64,000 nucleotides of DNA from Scilla litardierei (lineage: Eukaryota > Streptophyta > Magnoliopsida > Asparagales > Asparagaceae): the NCBI GenBank assembly GCA_030789695.1, contig CM061134.1, forward strand, positions 66,625,486-66,689,485, given 5' to 3'. Positions 10,599-20,460 of the stretch are shown in pieces; position 1 is the first letter of the stretch; every line of letters starts with the position of its first letter. The notes under the pieces were generated by a model. The model was not told the origin of the DNA. It worked only from the letters and a program-made list of their open reading frames with translations, and made no database searches. Made by a program: the position numbers and the translations under genes.

Positions 10599-12704
10599 TT
10601 GTGTGTGCGTGATTTTATCGTGTTCTACAATCATTTGCATCACACTCACACACCCACTGTGGCCTGGGATCTTGATAAGGGGAAGGGTATCATGCGGGAG
10701 GAGGAACCGTCTCGAAAGAGACGCAAACAAACACGTCCTCCTCCCAATACACCACGTGCACTATCACAAGCCCCTCCCCCACCCGCTATCCCCCCTCCAG
10801 ACCCAATGTTGGGCCTGTATGGGTATCAATTTCGGAACCAAGAACACACAGACTTCTACCATAGACTTGATGCTCGGGGGCATCTATCAACCAAGTTTGC
10901 CCACACCCAATCGCTCATCGATCTTGGTGTCTTCACCGAGGTCGAGATTCTTTTCGCGAACTTAGGTTGGATAGCCTTCCTGAACACCACCGCGGTGTCT
11001 TACCCGTCCCTCACACTAGAATTTCTTTCCACACTCGTTTGTGAGTCGGGGTCGACCGTCATTTTCTGGGTGCGTAACAGAACCATCCGCACCAACCTGA
11101 ACATGATTAATGATATATTTGGTTCCCCATTCTTGGGGACGACGCTATCCGACACTACGGATACCCGCAGGAATTTGACATCGATAACTTTTGGTTCCGC
11201 CTCACCATACTCTCTCGCTATCCCTGAGGTAAGGCCAAGGCCTCCTCAATCATCCATCCTATATTCCGTCTGGCCCATCGGATCATATCCTCCGCATTTT
11301 TCCCCAGGGATGAGTTAGGCACCGTGACCATCCCTGACCTTTTCATTCTATGGGCCATGACTTTCCCTTTCGTTCGAGACCATGATGGGATTAGCTTTAG
11401 GGCCCTTACTGTCCCCATCCATGCCGGCGAATGGCTTATTTACAAGCTCCTCGAGATTAGTCGGGCAGGCAAGGGCAAGATTTGCTGTGGGGGAATTATC
11501 ACTGTCATTGCTTCTTATCCCCAATTTAATATCCACATCCCCAGTGATCTTCCCACTGCCGCAGGACCCTCACGTCTAGACCTTGATGTCCTGCGGCATA
11601 TTCATATGATTAAGCCCCACCCTGATCGTCGTTTCGATTTCAACTACGGTCACCCCCAGCCCCCTACACCATTCTCCCCAACCGCACTCGCATGACTATT
11701 GCTGTAGTGGCAGATTGGACTTTTCCGCCCGATCCAGAGTTTCTAGCGGGGTTGTGCCTTCCTTTCTTTCCCCCGGACGCACACAGACCACCTTCCCCTG
11801 TCGCCCACTTAGGCGAGCAGGATATTCCTGCGTCCCGGGGAGATATCAAGGCTGGCCCGAGTCACACCACCCGTGCTCCTGGCCCTATCACTACTGAGGA
11901 TCTTTCTGCGGCCATCTCCGGCCTTATGTCTAGTGCCGGCATGACCACTGCCACCGGCACTACTTCCACATCACTTCCCGGCACCACTTCTGCTTCACGT
12001 CAGTCCACATCTTTTGGTCTCCACCAGGCCTCAGCTCATCTTGCTCTCGTGGCCGAGGTCGCTGCTCTCCGTGAGCTTGCCACGTCCTTTGTCCCCTCGG
12101 ACCCATCCCCGTCCTCCTTTCTCACTCACCCACGTTTCCTCGCACTTGAGAGGAACATGGCCGCCATCCTACACCTTCTCACTCACCTCCACGGACCACC
12201 ACCACCCACACCACACCCCTCACCACCACCTTCACCACCTCGATGATCGTCACCTCCCCCATCACATTCTTCTCCTCCACCATCCCCACCTCCTTCACCC
12301 CCACCTAGGCGATCATCCCCCCTCCCACATCTATTCTCATCCCCGTATCCACTTCTCCTCTCACGACCACTTCTGTCGCCCCCACACCACCTCCTCCCTC
12401 CTCATCCGTCACTGCATATGTGCGTCGCAAGAAATTGCAGGTGCGCTCCAGATCTCTCCCACCGCCACCCACTACCATCACCATCACATCTTCTCTCCCC
12501 ATTTCTTTCCCTTCTACCACCGCCTTGATCGCCATACTTCCACCACCACCCACCTCCACCGACACTCTACCCATCATTCACACCCCCACTGCACCTATTC
12601 CACCACCTCTTTCCCCACTTCTTCGCACACCCCCCGCCTCCCCCGACCACCCATCCACACCCTCTTCCGAGGAGGGCGAGGACTCCCCATCTATTGCTTT
12701 TTGA
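10599..12704 (+). pseudogene. Athila ORF1-like downstream protein of element A (broken)
   Basis: The protein begins with a basic, nuclear-signal-like stretch (SRKRRKQTRPPP) and a proline-rich segment. Next comes a domain like the plant Athila ORF-1 family, with LTLEFLSTLV near 11010 and, after a frame change near 11226, HPIFRLAHRIISS and FFPRDELGTV. A second frame change occurs near 11690. The last third is low-complexity proline and histidine codons (CCACC repeats, 12180-12680) and ends SSEEGEDSPSIAF. The role of this family is not known; an envelope role has been suggested by position but no membrane segment is visible here. It may be read from the internal promoter upstream. Confidence 0.7.
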
Positions 12705-13032
12705 TTTCATTTTGTTTTTTGACCCCCCATGCATATCTCTGCATTTTCACGTTCACATCATCTTGCTAGCATTGTCATGTCTAGCTTTGGGGGAAGTCAA
12801 ATTTTTGGGTGTGCTATCGTGTTTCGTTTTTCTTTGTGTGTTTGTTTATTGGTCGTGTCGTGCGATTTTCTTTCTCTTATTTATTCTTATTTTCTGTTTA
12901 TATGTCGTGTGGTGTGCTTTTTATTTTTATTCGTATTTTCTGTCTCATTTGTGTGATTTTCATGTTTTTCGTGTCTTTTTGTGTCTGTGCGTATTCCCCC
13001 CCATATTCATTGCCCTCCTGTATTTAATTCTA

Positions 13033-13068
13033 TTGCATTGAGGGCAATGCAAGTTTCAGCTTGGGGGA
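13033..13068 (+). other. Hairpin plus internal polypurine-like motif (A, site 1)
   Basis: TTGCATTG-AGGG-CAATGCAA forms a perfect 8-bp stem, followed by 5 nt (GTTTC) and AGCTTGGGGGA. Confidence 0.7.
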
Positions 13069-13618
13069 GTCGCACTTCGTGCGTCATTTGTCTCTTTTTC
13101 TTTGTTATTTGAGTCATTTTTCTCAGTGCTTTTCTTTTTCTTTTTCTCTTTCTTTTCTTCCTTTTTTCTCTTTCTCCTAGAGATGAACCCTATGACGAAT
13201 TGCCACAAAATCACACACACCTAGCATGGCATCGATAATTACATTCACTAACCCAAGGATATCGAGTCCTTTTGCATTTCATGCATCGTGGGTCCACTTA
13301 ACTTTTTGTGAGTCGTGCGTCGTGCCTAGCTGTTTGGTGTGCTTCTACTTTGTGATTTTACTTTATACACCTATCCAAGAATGACCCCTAGATTATCATG
13401 CTTCGATTCGAATATGCGGTATTTATTTCTCCTGTCTGCTTCTGCATACTATATATATCGTATACTTCATTTCGCATGTGTCGGGATTCCACAATTAAGG
13501 ACTAGGATAACCCATTTAGGCCATGCTCTAATTAGCGAGACTAGTTTCCTTTGCCCAAGTGTTTAGATTCTGATTTCTTTTTTGTTTTACTTGGTGCAAA
13601 TCCCCTCGTCGTGTACCG

Positions 13619-13790
13619 TTCTCCCACTTGGGAGAGTACACATGTGTATAGCCAAAAAACCCCAAAAATCCAAAAAAAAAGAGAAAAGAAAAGAAAAACC
13701 CAAAAAGAAAAGAAAAGAAAAAAATTGTATAGCCAAAAATAAAAAAATACAAATACCCAAAACCCAAAAAAAATTCACATGTGAATATTT
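13619..13790 (+). repeat. A-rich CCCAAAAATCC-type tract (A)
   Basis: This is a purine-rich low-complexity block bounded by CACATGTG-type sequences. Counterparts are at 32630-32755 (D), 36815-37020 (C), 40825-40960 (B) and, as T-rich on the plus strand, 60935-61055 (F). Confidence 0.6.
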
Positions 13791-14090
13791 TCCTGCTTGC
13801 CGAGAATAAAGGGAAGGCGAGAATTTGCACCGAGTGTTCTACTCCACATCATCTCAACCCCCATCGTTTTTGAAAACACTTGGCTTGGGAACTTTTTAGC
13901 TATTATCTAGGCTATAGTGTGGTGATTTCCTTAACCCTAGTTGTGGAGTCCCTGACGCATGATATGTATCGATTCTCTCTCTATTCTCATGCATGCTTGA
14001 ACTATATATTCACCGCTTAATTTGAATTAAATCGATATTTGGGTCATTTCTTGGATTTGTGTATATCGAGCTTTATTGCACATCGTAGAT

Positions 14091-14826
14091 TAGGGGTGGC
14101 AATTTTCGGCCCGGCACGATAGCCCGGCACGGGCCCGACACAATAAGACCGTGCTTGGGCCAACAATTTTGGCCCGAAATCCTTATCGGACCGGGCCGGC
14201 CCGGCCCGGTTCATTTTCGGGCCAGACTCGGGCCAAGCTTTTCAGCCCATGGGTGGCACGGCACGGCACGAAAAGCATTTGATCGTCCCATTTCAATTTG
14301 ATCACACATTGATCTAAAGAGGATTTCAGTAATGTGCATTCATTTATGGTGTTGAGTCCAATGTCATGAATCTTATCAGCTCAAGGTCCAAATAGCATAA
14401 ATTTTAACAACTTCCCGCCAGCGCCAACTTTGATGTCTTCGGATCTTGGAGGTCGATCTAAGTTTACGAGAAGAGACAAAGAACCATCAAACATGTTACT
14501 TCATCTTGCCAAATAAATGAAAACAATGTAGGACACATCACCTTATGCAACCCACTTAATCCTCTTCTTTCGTGTTCCATTTCGATGCATCTTTTAGCAT
14601 ATGATACAAGTTTGTGTTTAAAAAAATGATAAAATAGTGTCACAATACATAATTCATTCAACCTTATCGGACCGGGCCGGGCGGCCCGAATTTTTATCGG
14701 ACTGTGCCCGGGCCTCTCCGGAATGGCCCGAAGTCTTATCGGGCCGGGCTGGCCCAGTCCTCTAAGAAAACTGGACCGGGCCGGCACGGCCCGATAAGAC
14801 CGGGCCGGTCCGAATTGCCACCCCTA
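14091..14826. mobile_element. Non-autonomous hAT element
   Basis: The ends are inverted repeats TAGGGGTGGCAATT and AATTGCCACCCCTA. The 8-bp duplication TCGTAGAT lies at 14083-14090 and 14827-14834; that length and the TAGGGGTGGCAA end are typical of hAT. Both subterminal parts are GC-rich with repeated GGCCCGG/GGCACGG motifs. There is no transposase. Element D has the uninterrupted site at about 33053-33066. Confidence 0.93.
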
Positions 14827-15061
14827 TCGTAGATAGTGACACCGACTGCTAGCACACGACCACACTCACTCGCGCTTCACCGCGTGGACCCACGGCACTT
14901 GTCTGGACTCATATTCCTTGGTTTAGTGACGTGATTTGGCGTTTGCTTACTTGGTGTGTCGTTTTTGATTTTGTTGGCCCTGACGGGCGATCTAGGATAT
15001 AGAGTTTTCTTTTTCTCTCTTTCTCTCTATTTACTCTCTCCGAGCTCCTACTCTCACGCGT

Positions 15062-15100
15062 CTTCCTCGAGGACGAGGAAGAGTTTAGCTTGAAGGATTT
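15062..15100 (+). other. Hairpin plus 3' polypurine tract (A, site 2)
   Basis: CTTCCTCG-AGGA-CGAGGAAG (15062-15081) is followed by 5 nt and AGCTTGAAGGA, a mutated AGCTTGGGGGA, directly before the 3' LTR. The tract is probably weakened by the two G to A changes. Confidence 0.75.
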
Positions 15101-16693
15101 TGACGTGCGTTTATATTTCATATATTTGCGCACATTTTATTTCGTATTTTTCAGTTATTTACCGCCGTCTTATATTCGTTTTCTCATGTTTTCTTGTTTT
15201 CTTTCACTTTTCCGTGTTTTTCGTATTTTGCTGGAGTTTACTGGCATAGGGGACATAAAACGACGATATCACGAGTCCCCGAAGCAACGGGAGGAGTCAC
15301 ACGTGATCCAGGGGGTCAAACGACGAAGATCACATCTTTCAGCCACTCACCTGACCGGTTGGTCATTTCCAACCGATCGGGTGGTGCACGCGTGCACCAC
15401 CCGGACACAAGTTGGAGCGGCTAAGAAGTCACCCGGTCGGTTCAGTAACCGGTTCAAACGCCCCAACTCTCTGGAATTCTGACGCTGAATGCCATCCGAT
15501 CGGGTGACTTTCACCCGATCGGTTCACTTGTAGCCGATTCTCCAAAGCCAAGACACGGAGAGATCAACCGACCGGTTCACCCGACGGCATAAAGATCCAA
15601 CCGATCAGCTTCAACCCTCAACCGACCGTGCCGTGGTGACCTGGTGAAGTCCCGTGCTGAACTGCCGAAGAAACGAAGCAGGTCACCCGATCGGGTGACT
15701 TTTCACCCGATTGGGTGATATCGTATTCTATATATATGACCCCTAGGTTTTCCAGAAACGAGAGTTGTTATTTTTTGCTGTTTTTTCTCTCTCTTGACGG
15801 CTGTAATTTTTCAGATATTTGTAAGTTTTTCTATCTTTGTCAAACTTTAATAAAGTGTTATTAGCATTACTCTTACTGCTTTTTAATCGACTGATCATGA
15901 TTTTTACGGTCGATTTCTATTTAGATCGCTTTTTACTAAATATGTGTGAGTAGTTACCAAATATGGGATTTTGGTGGAAACCCCATCGTGGGCTCTCCCC
16001 GATGCGTCCATAGGACTAGGAAATCGATAGGGATTAGGAATCTAACGGTTACGTGGGGTGTTTTATTGTCATCGGCGGGAAAAAGACCGCCTTTGACCGT
16101 TGGGCCAAGGGGGAATAAACTTGGCGATTGACTCCCTAGCCATAGCTCACGCCCTTAGCGTAGACGTTGAATCCTAGCGCGCGGGAGCGGCAGGATGAGA
16201 CGTTGGGAGTTATCGTTGCGAGCTTAGTGCTCCCGGAGTCGGTCAGTGTTAATGGATACGGGAGTGCCCACTGACCGAACCTGGGAAGTCTGGCGTATCA
16301 TCCTGGCACCGACCGGAATATCGGGCCCAAGGGACGCTGGTACCACTTTCAGAGGCAACATCTCACCCTTAGACCCTAATACCGATCGTCATCCTACCCG
16401 TAGGCCGTGTCGGCGAGATTCATACGATAGGGTGGAAACTAAAGCCCCGGGGTTTTCCCTTATATTTTTTATCCCTTGCATTCTATTTTTCGTGACAACC
16501 CATCATCCGATTCGGGCTAGCTCGCCCATGGGGTGAATTTGATCCTTCTTGACATAAGCACATCCACGCCTCCCTGAGTTCGACCCCCAAGCCACACTAC
16601 AACACCTTGCGCTTGCGGTTACAAATATTTAAATCTCACGCCCCCAATCATATTATTTTACACATCAAACACGCTAAAAGTTGGGGGGCGTCA
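15101..16693 (+). repeat. Element A 3' LTR
   Basis: It is 1593 bp long, TGACG to CGTCA, with TSD ACCAC after it. By hand count it has about 90 differences from the 5' LTR. Confidence 0.93.
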
Positions 16694-16698
16694 ACCAC

Positions 16699-17545
16699 CC
16701 TAACTATGTTTGTGATGAATACTGCAGATTTAGTCCCTTCGTAAAACTATGCTGCTTAGTCAAGCCTAAGGTATGGTCAACTGTCAGCCTTAATAGCTCA
16801 AAACAGTTTAGTCTTCATCAATCTTTTGTCGAATAATGGTGGACTTCTTCCAACATACTCTGGCCAGAGTTTTTACTAAAGATCGAGCTAACACGTGCAA
16901 CACTAACTCCCCATAAACGAGAGTGATGAATCCACTCTTGGTCATTACTCTCCTCGCACGCTTCAAGTGTGACCCAACTAAGAGTCTTTCAACAGGGCTT
17001 GCCCCGAGGCTAGATCAGAGATCAAAGTGACACTGTTCGCGTACTGGTTCGAACAATGACATCAAGTCTAAGGACCAACTTACTTATTATCCCTGAGAGT
17101 TATCACTAACAGATTAGTTAAATGTTAACTATATGATAACTCTTGGTGGGTCGTTCAATGAACTCATTATCTAATGAGCGCATGTGTCACGTCTCCGACT
17201 TTGCCAAGTCGAAAGACCATGAGATCATTGTCACCACTTCATGGTGAAGACAAAGACACAATGGTCTATCCGATGTATAAATATCCTTTTCTCAAAACAT
17301 CTACGACCACGAATGTTTTTAGACTTGTGCTACAAACGGTCAAGCACTTCTCTATGATCGAGACCTCCATCTTGATACATGTTTGACCTCGCATTAAGTC
17401 TCGGGACTTTACTTAAGTTCTAATGAAGACTACATTATTATTAACTTAGGAAATACTTACCAAAAAGCTTATTGTTATTTTGTACAAGATGTTTGTACAC
17501 ATACATAGAGATAAATTGCTTCGAGGGCATACACATCTCCCAATA
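16699..17545 (-). repeat. Element J LTR, U3 side
   Basis: This is the continuation of the J LTR beyond A. On the minus strand it starts TATTGGGAGATGTGTATGCC, resembling the TGTTGGGA start common in plant copia LTRs but with TG changed to TA. It is non-coding. Confidence 0.45.
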
Positions 17546-17831
17546 GCACCATGCGGTCCAAGATGGTCTTCGGGTTGCACATCGCACTCTTCGTTATAAG
17601 TCATGACCTAGGATTGGTTCACTTTAGCAAGTATAATCTTATAGTAGTTTGAGGACATTAAATATCTCTTTGTAACGTACCATCATAACTGTTACTATCA
17701 TATCTCCTTATTGTGCACTATTATTATTTCATTGGTTGGGTTAGATATCATCTACTCTATTGAGCTGTGGTACGACTTCTGTTATCCCACTAAGTGACAC
17801 AAAGGATTTTATTGAGGCGCCTGAGTATGAG
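17546..17831 (+). other. Possible last-exon fragment of a host gene, left of B
   Basis: The last ~90 bases are open in one frame and continue across the B insertion (TSD ATGAG) at 43276. They give an acidic tail containing TKDFIEAPEYEES and then KLPVQDVKLSGLVW. Upstream there is a stop about 35 codons back. I do not recognise the protein, and the short frame could be chance. Confidence 0.25.
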
Positions 17832-18144
17832 TGATGTGTCCATATTTTCTATCATTTTCATATCATTATCTCACCGCATTGCATATCATTTTCGCGTCCA
17901 AATCCCACTTTTTACTACGATTCTGCATTTCTGACGATATTTTCTAGTTTCGTAGTGTTTCGTGCATTTTCAGGGATTTTGGTGCGATTTGGGCCTCCAC
18001 TTGGGTATGGACACATCCGACGTGCTCATGGGCTCATTGGCGGGGCTCTGGAGGAGTTTGCAGTGTTTTCGGAGCCATTGGAGGAGAGAAGAGGGAGAGA
18101 GAGCATAGAGAGAAGCCCAAGAGCATTCTGCAGCATTTCCCAGA

Positions 18145-18455
18145 AAATGCTCGGTCCGAGCAGCTCAGCTGCTCGGACCGAGACGTATTAATTACCGCAG
18201 CGACGGATACGGGCTGACTCGGACCGAGCAGCTCATCTGCTCGATCGAGTAGCCTCAGATTTCACATCCTGAGCAACGCCAGAGTAGAGCCTGAGTATCA
18301 AACCGAGTCAAGCCTACTCGGACCGAGCAGAGATCTACTCGGTCCGGGTAGGACGATTTCAAATTCTCCAAGCAGCCGAGCAGCTCACTTACACGGGCCG
18401 AGCCACTGACTGAGCAGAAGCTGCTCGGACCGAGTAGCCTACTCGGTCGGCTATT
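18145..18455. promoter_or_regulatory. U3 palindrome cluster (CTCGGNCCGAG type)
   Basis: CTCGGTCCGAG, CTCGGACCGAG and shorter CTCGATCGAG-like units recur every 20-60 bp, often followed by CAG. One group, GCTCGGTCCGAGCAGCTCAG, opens the cluster. The 3' LTR keeps them with more mutations (41928-42225). Confidence 0.6.
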
Positions 18456-18991
18456 CTAGGGGCATTTCTGAAACGATTTGAACGAGCATGATGCGCACGA
18501 TTTGGGCAGCACTGAAGGCTCGTGATCTGGGGGGCGACACAAGGAGTTGATTGGAGCTTTTTGTGAGGAATTTTTGGAGAGAGAGCTCTGTCGATTCTTT
18601 TTGTAGGATTTTTGAAGACTTATTTTTGTAGCGAATTTTGGATCAATTATTGAAGATTATTGCTTTTGGTCTTGTCTGGATCTATTATTCGTCTATTCTC
18701 ACTGTAAGTTCTTTTAGCCCTAATCTTGGATTGATATAATGTTTCCTTTTGTGAAATTGTTGCTTTTGTGCGTTTCTATTGCGATGTCTGAGTAGATTCA
18801 TTCTAGGGTTGATGGGTTCGCCCTAGGGTTCTTGGGGGAAAATGTAGATCTGGATCCCTACGTTGAATTGGGGATTTAGGGTTGTATTTCGGTAGATCCC
18901 ACCAAATCCGTAGATAACCCGTACTGAGATCATGCCCACGGTCTGTGAAATTGATGTGCTTAAGGGGTATCTAGGGATTCGAATAGGGAAA

Positions 18992-19096
18992 TCGATGGAT
19001 CCAACCAAGGCACGTGACTATGCCCGGCTCGCGCCTTGAGGGGATCCATCGACGAACTATACCGCTACGTTGACGGCTACCGCCATTGCGTCAACG
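18992..19096 (+). other. Structured U5 leader of element B
   Basis: Arms TCGATGGATCC (18992-19002) and GGATCCATCGA (19042-19052) make an 11-bp perfect stem enclosing CAAGGC/GCCTTG. A second hairpin pairs CGTTGACG (19068-19075) with CGTCAACG (19089-19096). The 11-bp stem is intact in the 3' LTR. Confidence 0.5.
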
Positions 19097-19501
19097 AGAG
19101 CCACCGAAATACCCCGCAATTCTAACCCACAAGAGTGGTACGAATTGGGGGATTAATTGCCTAGCCCTAATGCAATGTGAGGATCCTATCCTAACATCGA
19201 CCCCCAACGATCCTAGTGGTGTTCCCTAAAGCCCTAGTCCCTTTTTATTGATATTACCATCACAACAACCAACCCAAATCTGTTCCCCCGACAGCTATCT
19301 TACTTCCATGTTTAGAAACAGACTGAGAACCTATTTACACTATTTTCGTCCCTGTGGGATTCGACAATCTTTTATGCTATAACTCGACGCCGTCCGCTTG
19401 CGGATTGAGCCCGAAATCGTAGCCAAGGGGCTATATTACACCTGGCGATCGTGACACCGCCAGGTGGAACCTAGGTGTAGGTTACATGTACGTTAAGTTT
19501 T

Positions 19502-19519
19502 TGGCGCCGTTACCGGGGA
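19502..19519 (+). other. Element B primer-binding site (tRNA-Asp type)
   Basis: TGGCGCCGTTACCGGGGA has one mismatch to the perfect D/F site and lies 6 nt after the LTR. Confidence 0.9.
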
Positions 19520-19682
19520 CGGCAATAGTGTTTTTATCTTAGTTTGTTTTTATTTTTGTGAAGTTTGCTAGCATTCTGTTCATCTCTCACCTTTCTGCCA
19601 TTTTCATTCTCTTTCTATTTTATCTGCCTTGCTGCTAACATCCTCCTCCAGCTAGCTATTATCTCCTTACCAATCAGGCACA

Positions 19683-20460
19683 ATGGAGATGGTAATGCAA
19701 GTGCAGTGGAACTGTGACTCTGATAGCGACTCAGAGGAGTTCAGTTTCTCTCCTTATCATTTACATGGCTTCCAAGAATCGCACATGGACGAGTCCATGG
19801 TTGAATGCGCAGCTAGGGAACCGATCAATGCAGTTCGATTTACCGGCTCAGGAACCTATGTTGCAGGTAACGCAAATCAGCAACTAGTCATTGATTATTT
19901 AATGAATCAGGTTTTCAATGCAGAGCTTTGAAGAGAACGTGATGCTCCTTCAAGCCATTGAGGCTCCACCTATTGATGCCTACTGGAGAGAAGCTCATCA
20001 ATTGGAATCACTACACAATTCTCAGATGCTTGAGATATTAGAGAGCGTAGTTGCTGACGTATGGGCCCATGGCCCAGTTGAATTCCCTACAAACGACCCA
20101 GCTACGCAAGAGCTCTGGGTTTTCATCGCAACCGCTTTCCAAAATGCGGACGCCCTGGATGGTGTCGTCGTAGCTAATGGAATTCATGGGTGGTACAAGG
20201 GAGATACATTACGTTTCTATAACGAAAGTCTTCCGCAGATCTCAGCATATGGAGAACATGCTAATGAGGAGCACCCAGACTCATCACCATCGCTAAACCT
20301 CATTGACCAGGGAAGTACTCCAGATTTTATGTTTGATAGCGAACACACACCTGAAAACCTTGCTTCTTTTGACAGGTGCGCTACAGGAGCGGAACCTGCA
20401 CACATGTGCCTCGACACGCCATCATCTCCCTGCTCCTCCTATGATTCTGTGAATGAATAG
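19683..20460 (+). pseudogene. Unfamiliar acidic N-terminal ORF of element B
   Basis: The first ATG after the leader starts a protein with an acidic stretch (CDSDSDSEEFSFSPY). A frame change lies near 19920, and a stop at 20458-20460 is in the same frame as the RT that follows, so the ancestral product was probably a fusion with pol. It shows neither a gag domain, a CCHC knuckle nor a protease DxGA motif. VRFTGS and a later GDTLRFY piece resemble VRFTGS and GDRLYF in the ORF of element C, a weak hint of common origin. Function unknown. Confidence 0.55.

Larger units (their letters stand above)
12705..15100 (+). other. Element A 3' UTR
   Basis: Non-coding. In order it holds a polypurine-like CTAGCTTTGGGGGA (12781-12794), a hairpin with AGCTTGGGGGA (13033-13068), T-rich sequence, an A-rich block (13619-13790), the hAT insertion (14091-14826) and the terminal hairpin with the polypurine tract. 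D (31607-33330) and F (minus strand) have the same order. Open frames in it are T-rich or A-rich artefacts. Confidence 0.7.
3503..16693 (+). mobile_element. Element A: Athila/Tat-like Ty3/gypsy retrotransposon lacking RT and integrase
   Basis: Both LTRs are present, with a 5-bp duplication ACCAC at 3498-3502 and 16694-16698. The order is LTR, tRNA-Asp primer site, gag, protease, a linker, then directly the post-pol block, an internal promoter-like region, an Athila-type ORF, a long 3' UTR, a degenerate polypurine tract and an LTR. Without the solo LTR and hAT element nested inside it, the element is about 10.85 kb. RT, RNase H and integrase are absent rather than decayed. The LTRs differ at roughly 5-6% of sites by hand count, so it is an older insertion with damaged ORFs. 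Confidence 0.93.
17832..19495 (+). repeat. Element B 5' LTR
   Basis: It is 1664 bp long and starts TGATGTG. It ends CGTTA where the 3' copy ends CGTCA, a point mutation of the terminal CA. U3 holds CTCGGTCCGAG/CTCGGACCGAG palindromes. Confidence 0.92.

Noticed and set aside
10599..12704. Envelope gene of an endogenous retrovirus
   Set aside because: No signal peptide, membrane anchor or cleavage site is visible; the similarity is to the Athila ORF-1 family.
12014..12769. 251-codon His/Pro-rich frame
   Set aside because: Shadow frame of the CCACC-repeat part of A's downstream ORF.
12694..13041. Phe/Val/Cys-rich frames that look like membrane proteins (also 30-40 kb T-rich regions)
   Set aside because: T-rich 3' UTR sequence gives hydrophobic codons in any frame; the pattern appears in each element's UTR without a conserved protein.
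14100..14280. GC-rich GGCCCGG repeats as a CpG island or coding exon
   Set aside because: They are the subterminal parts of a hAT element with exact ends and TSD.
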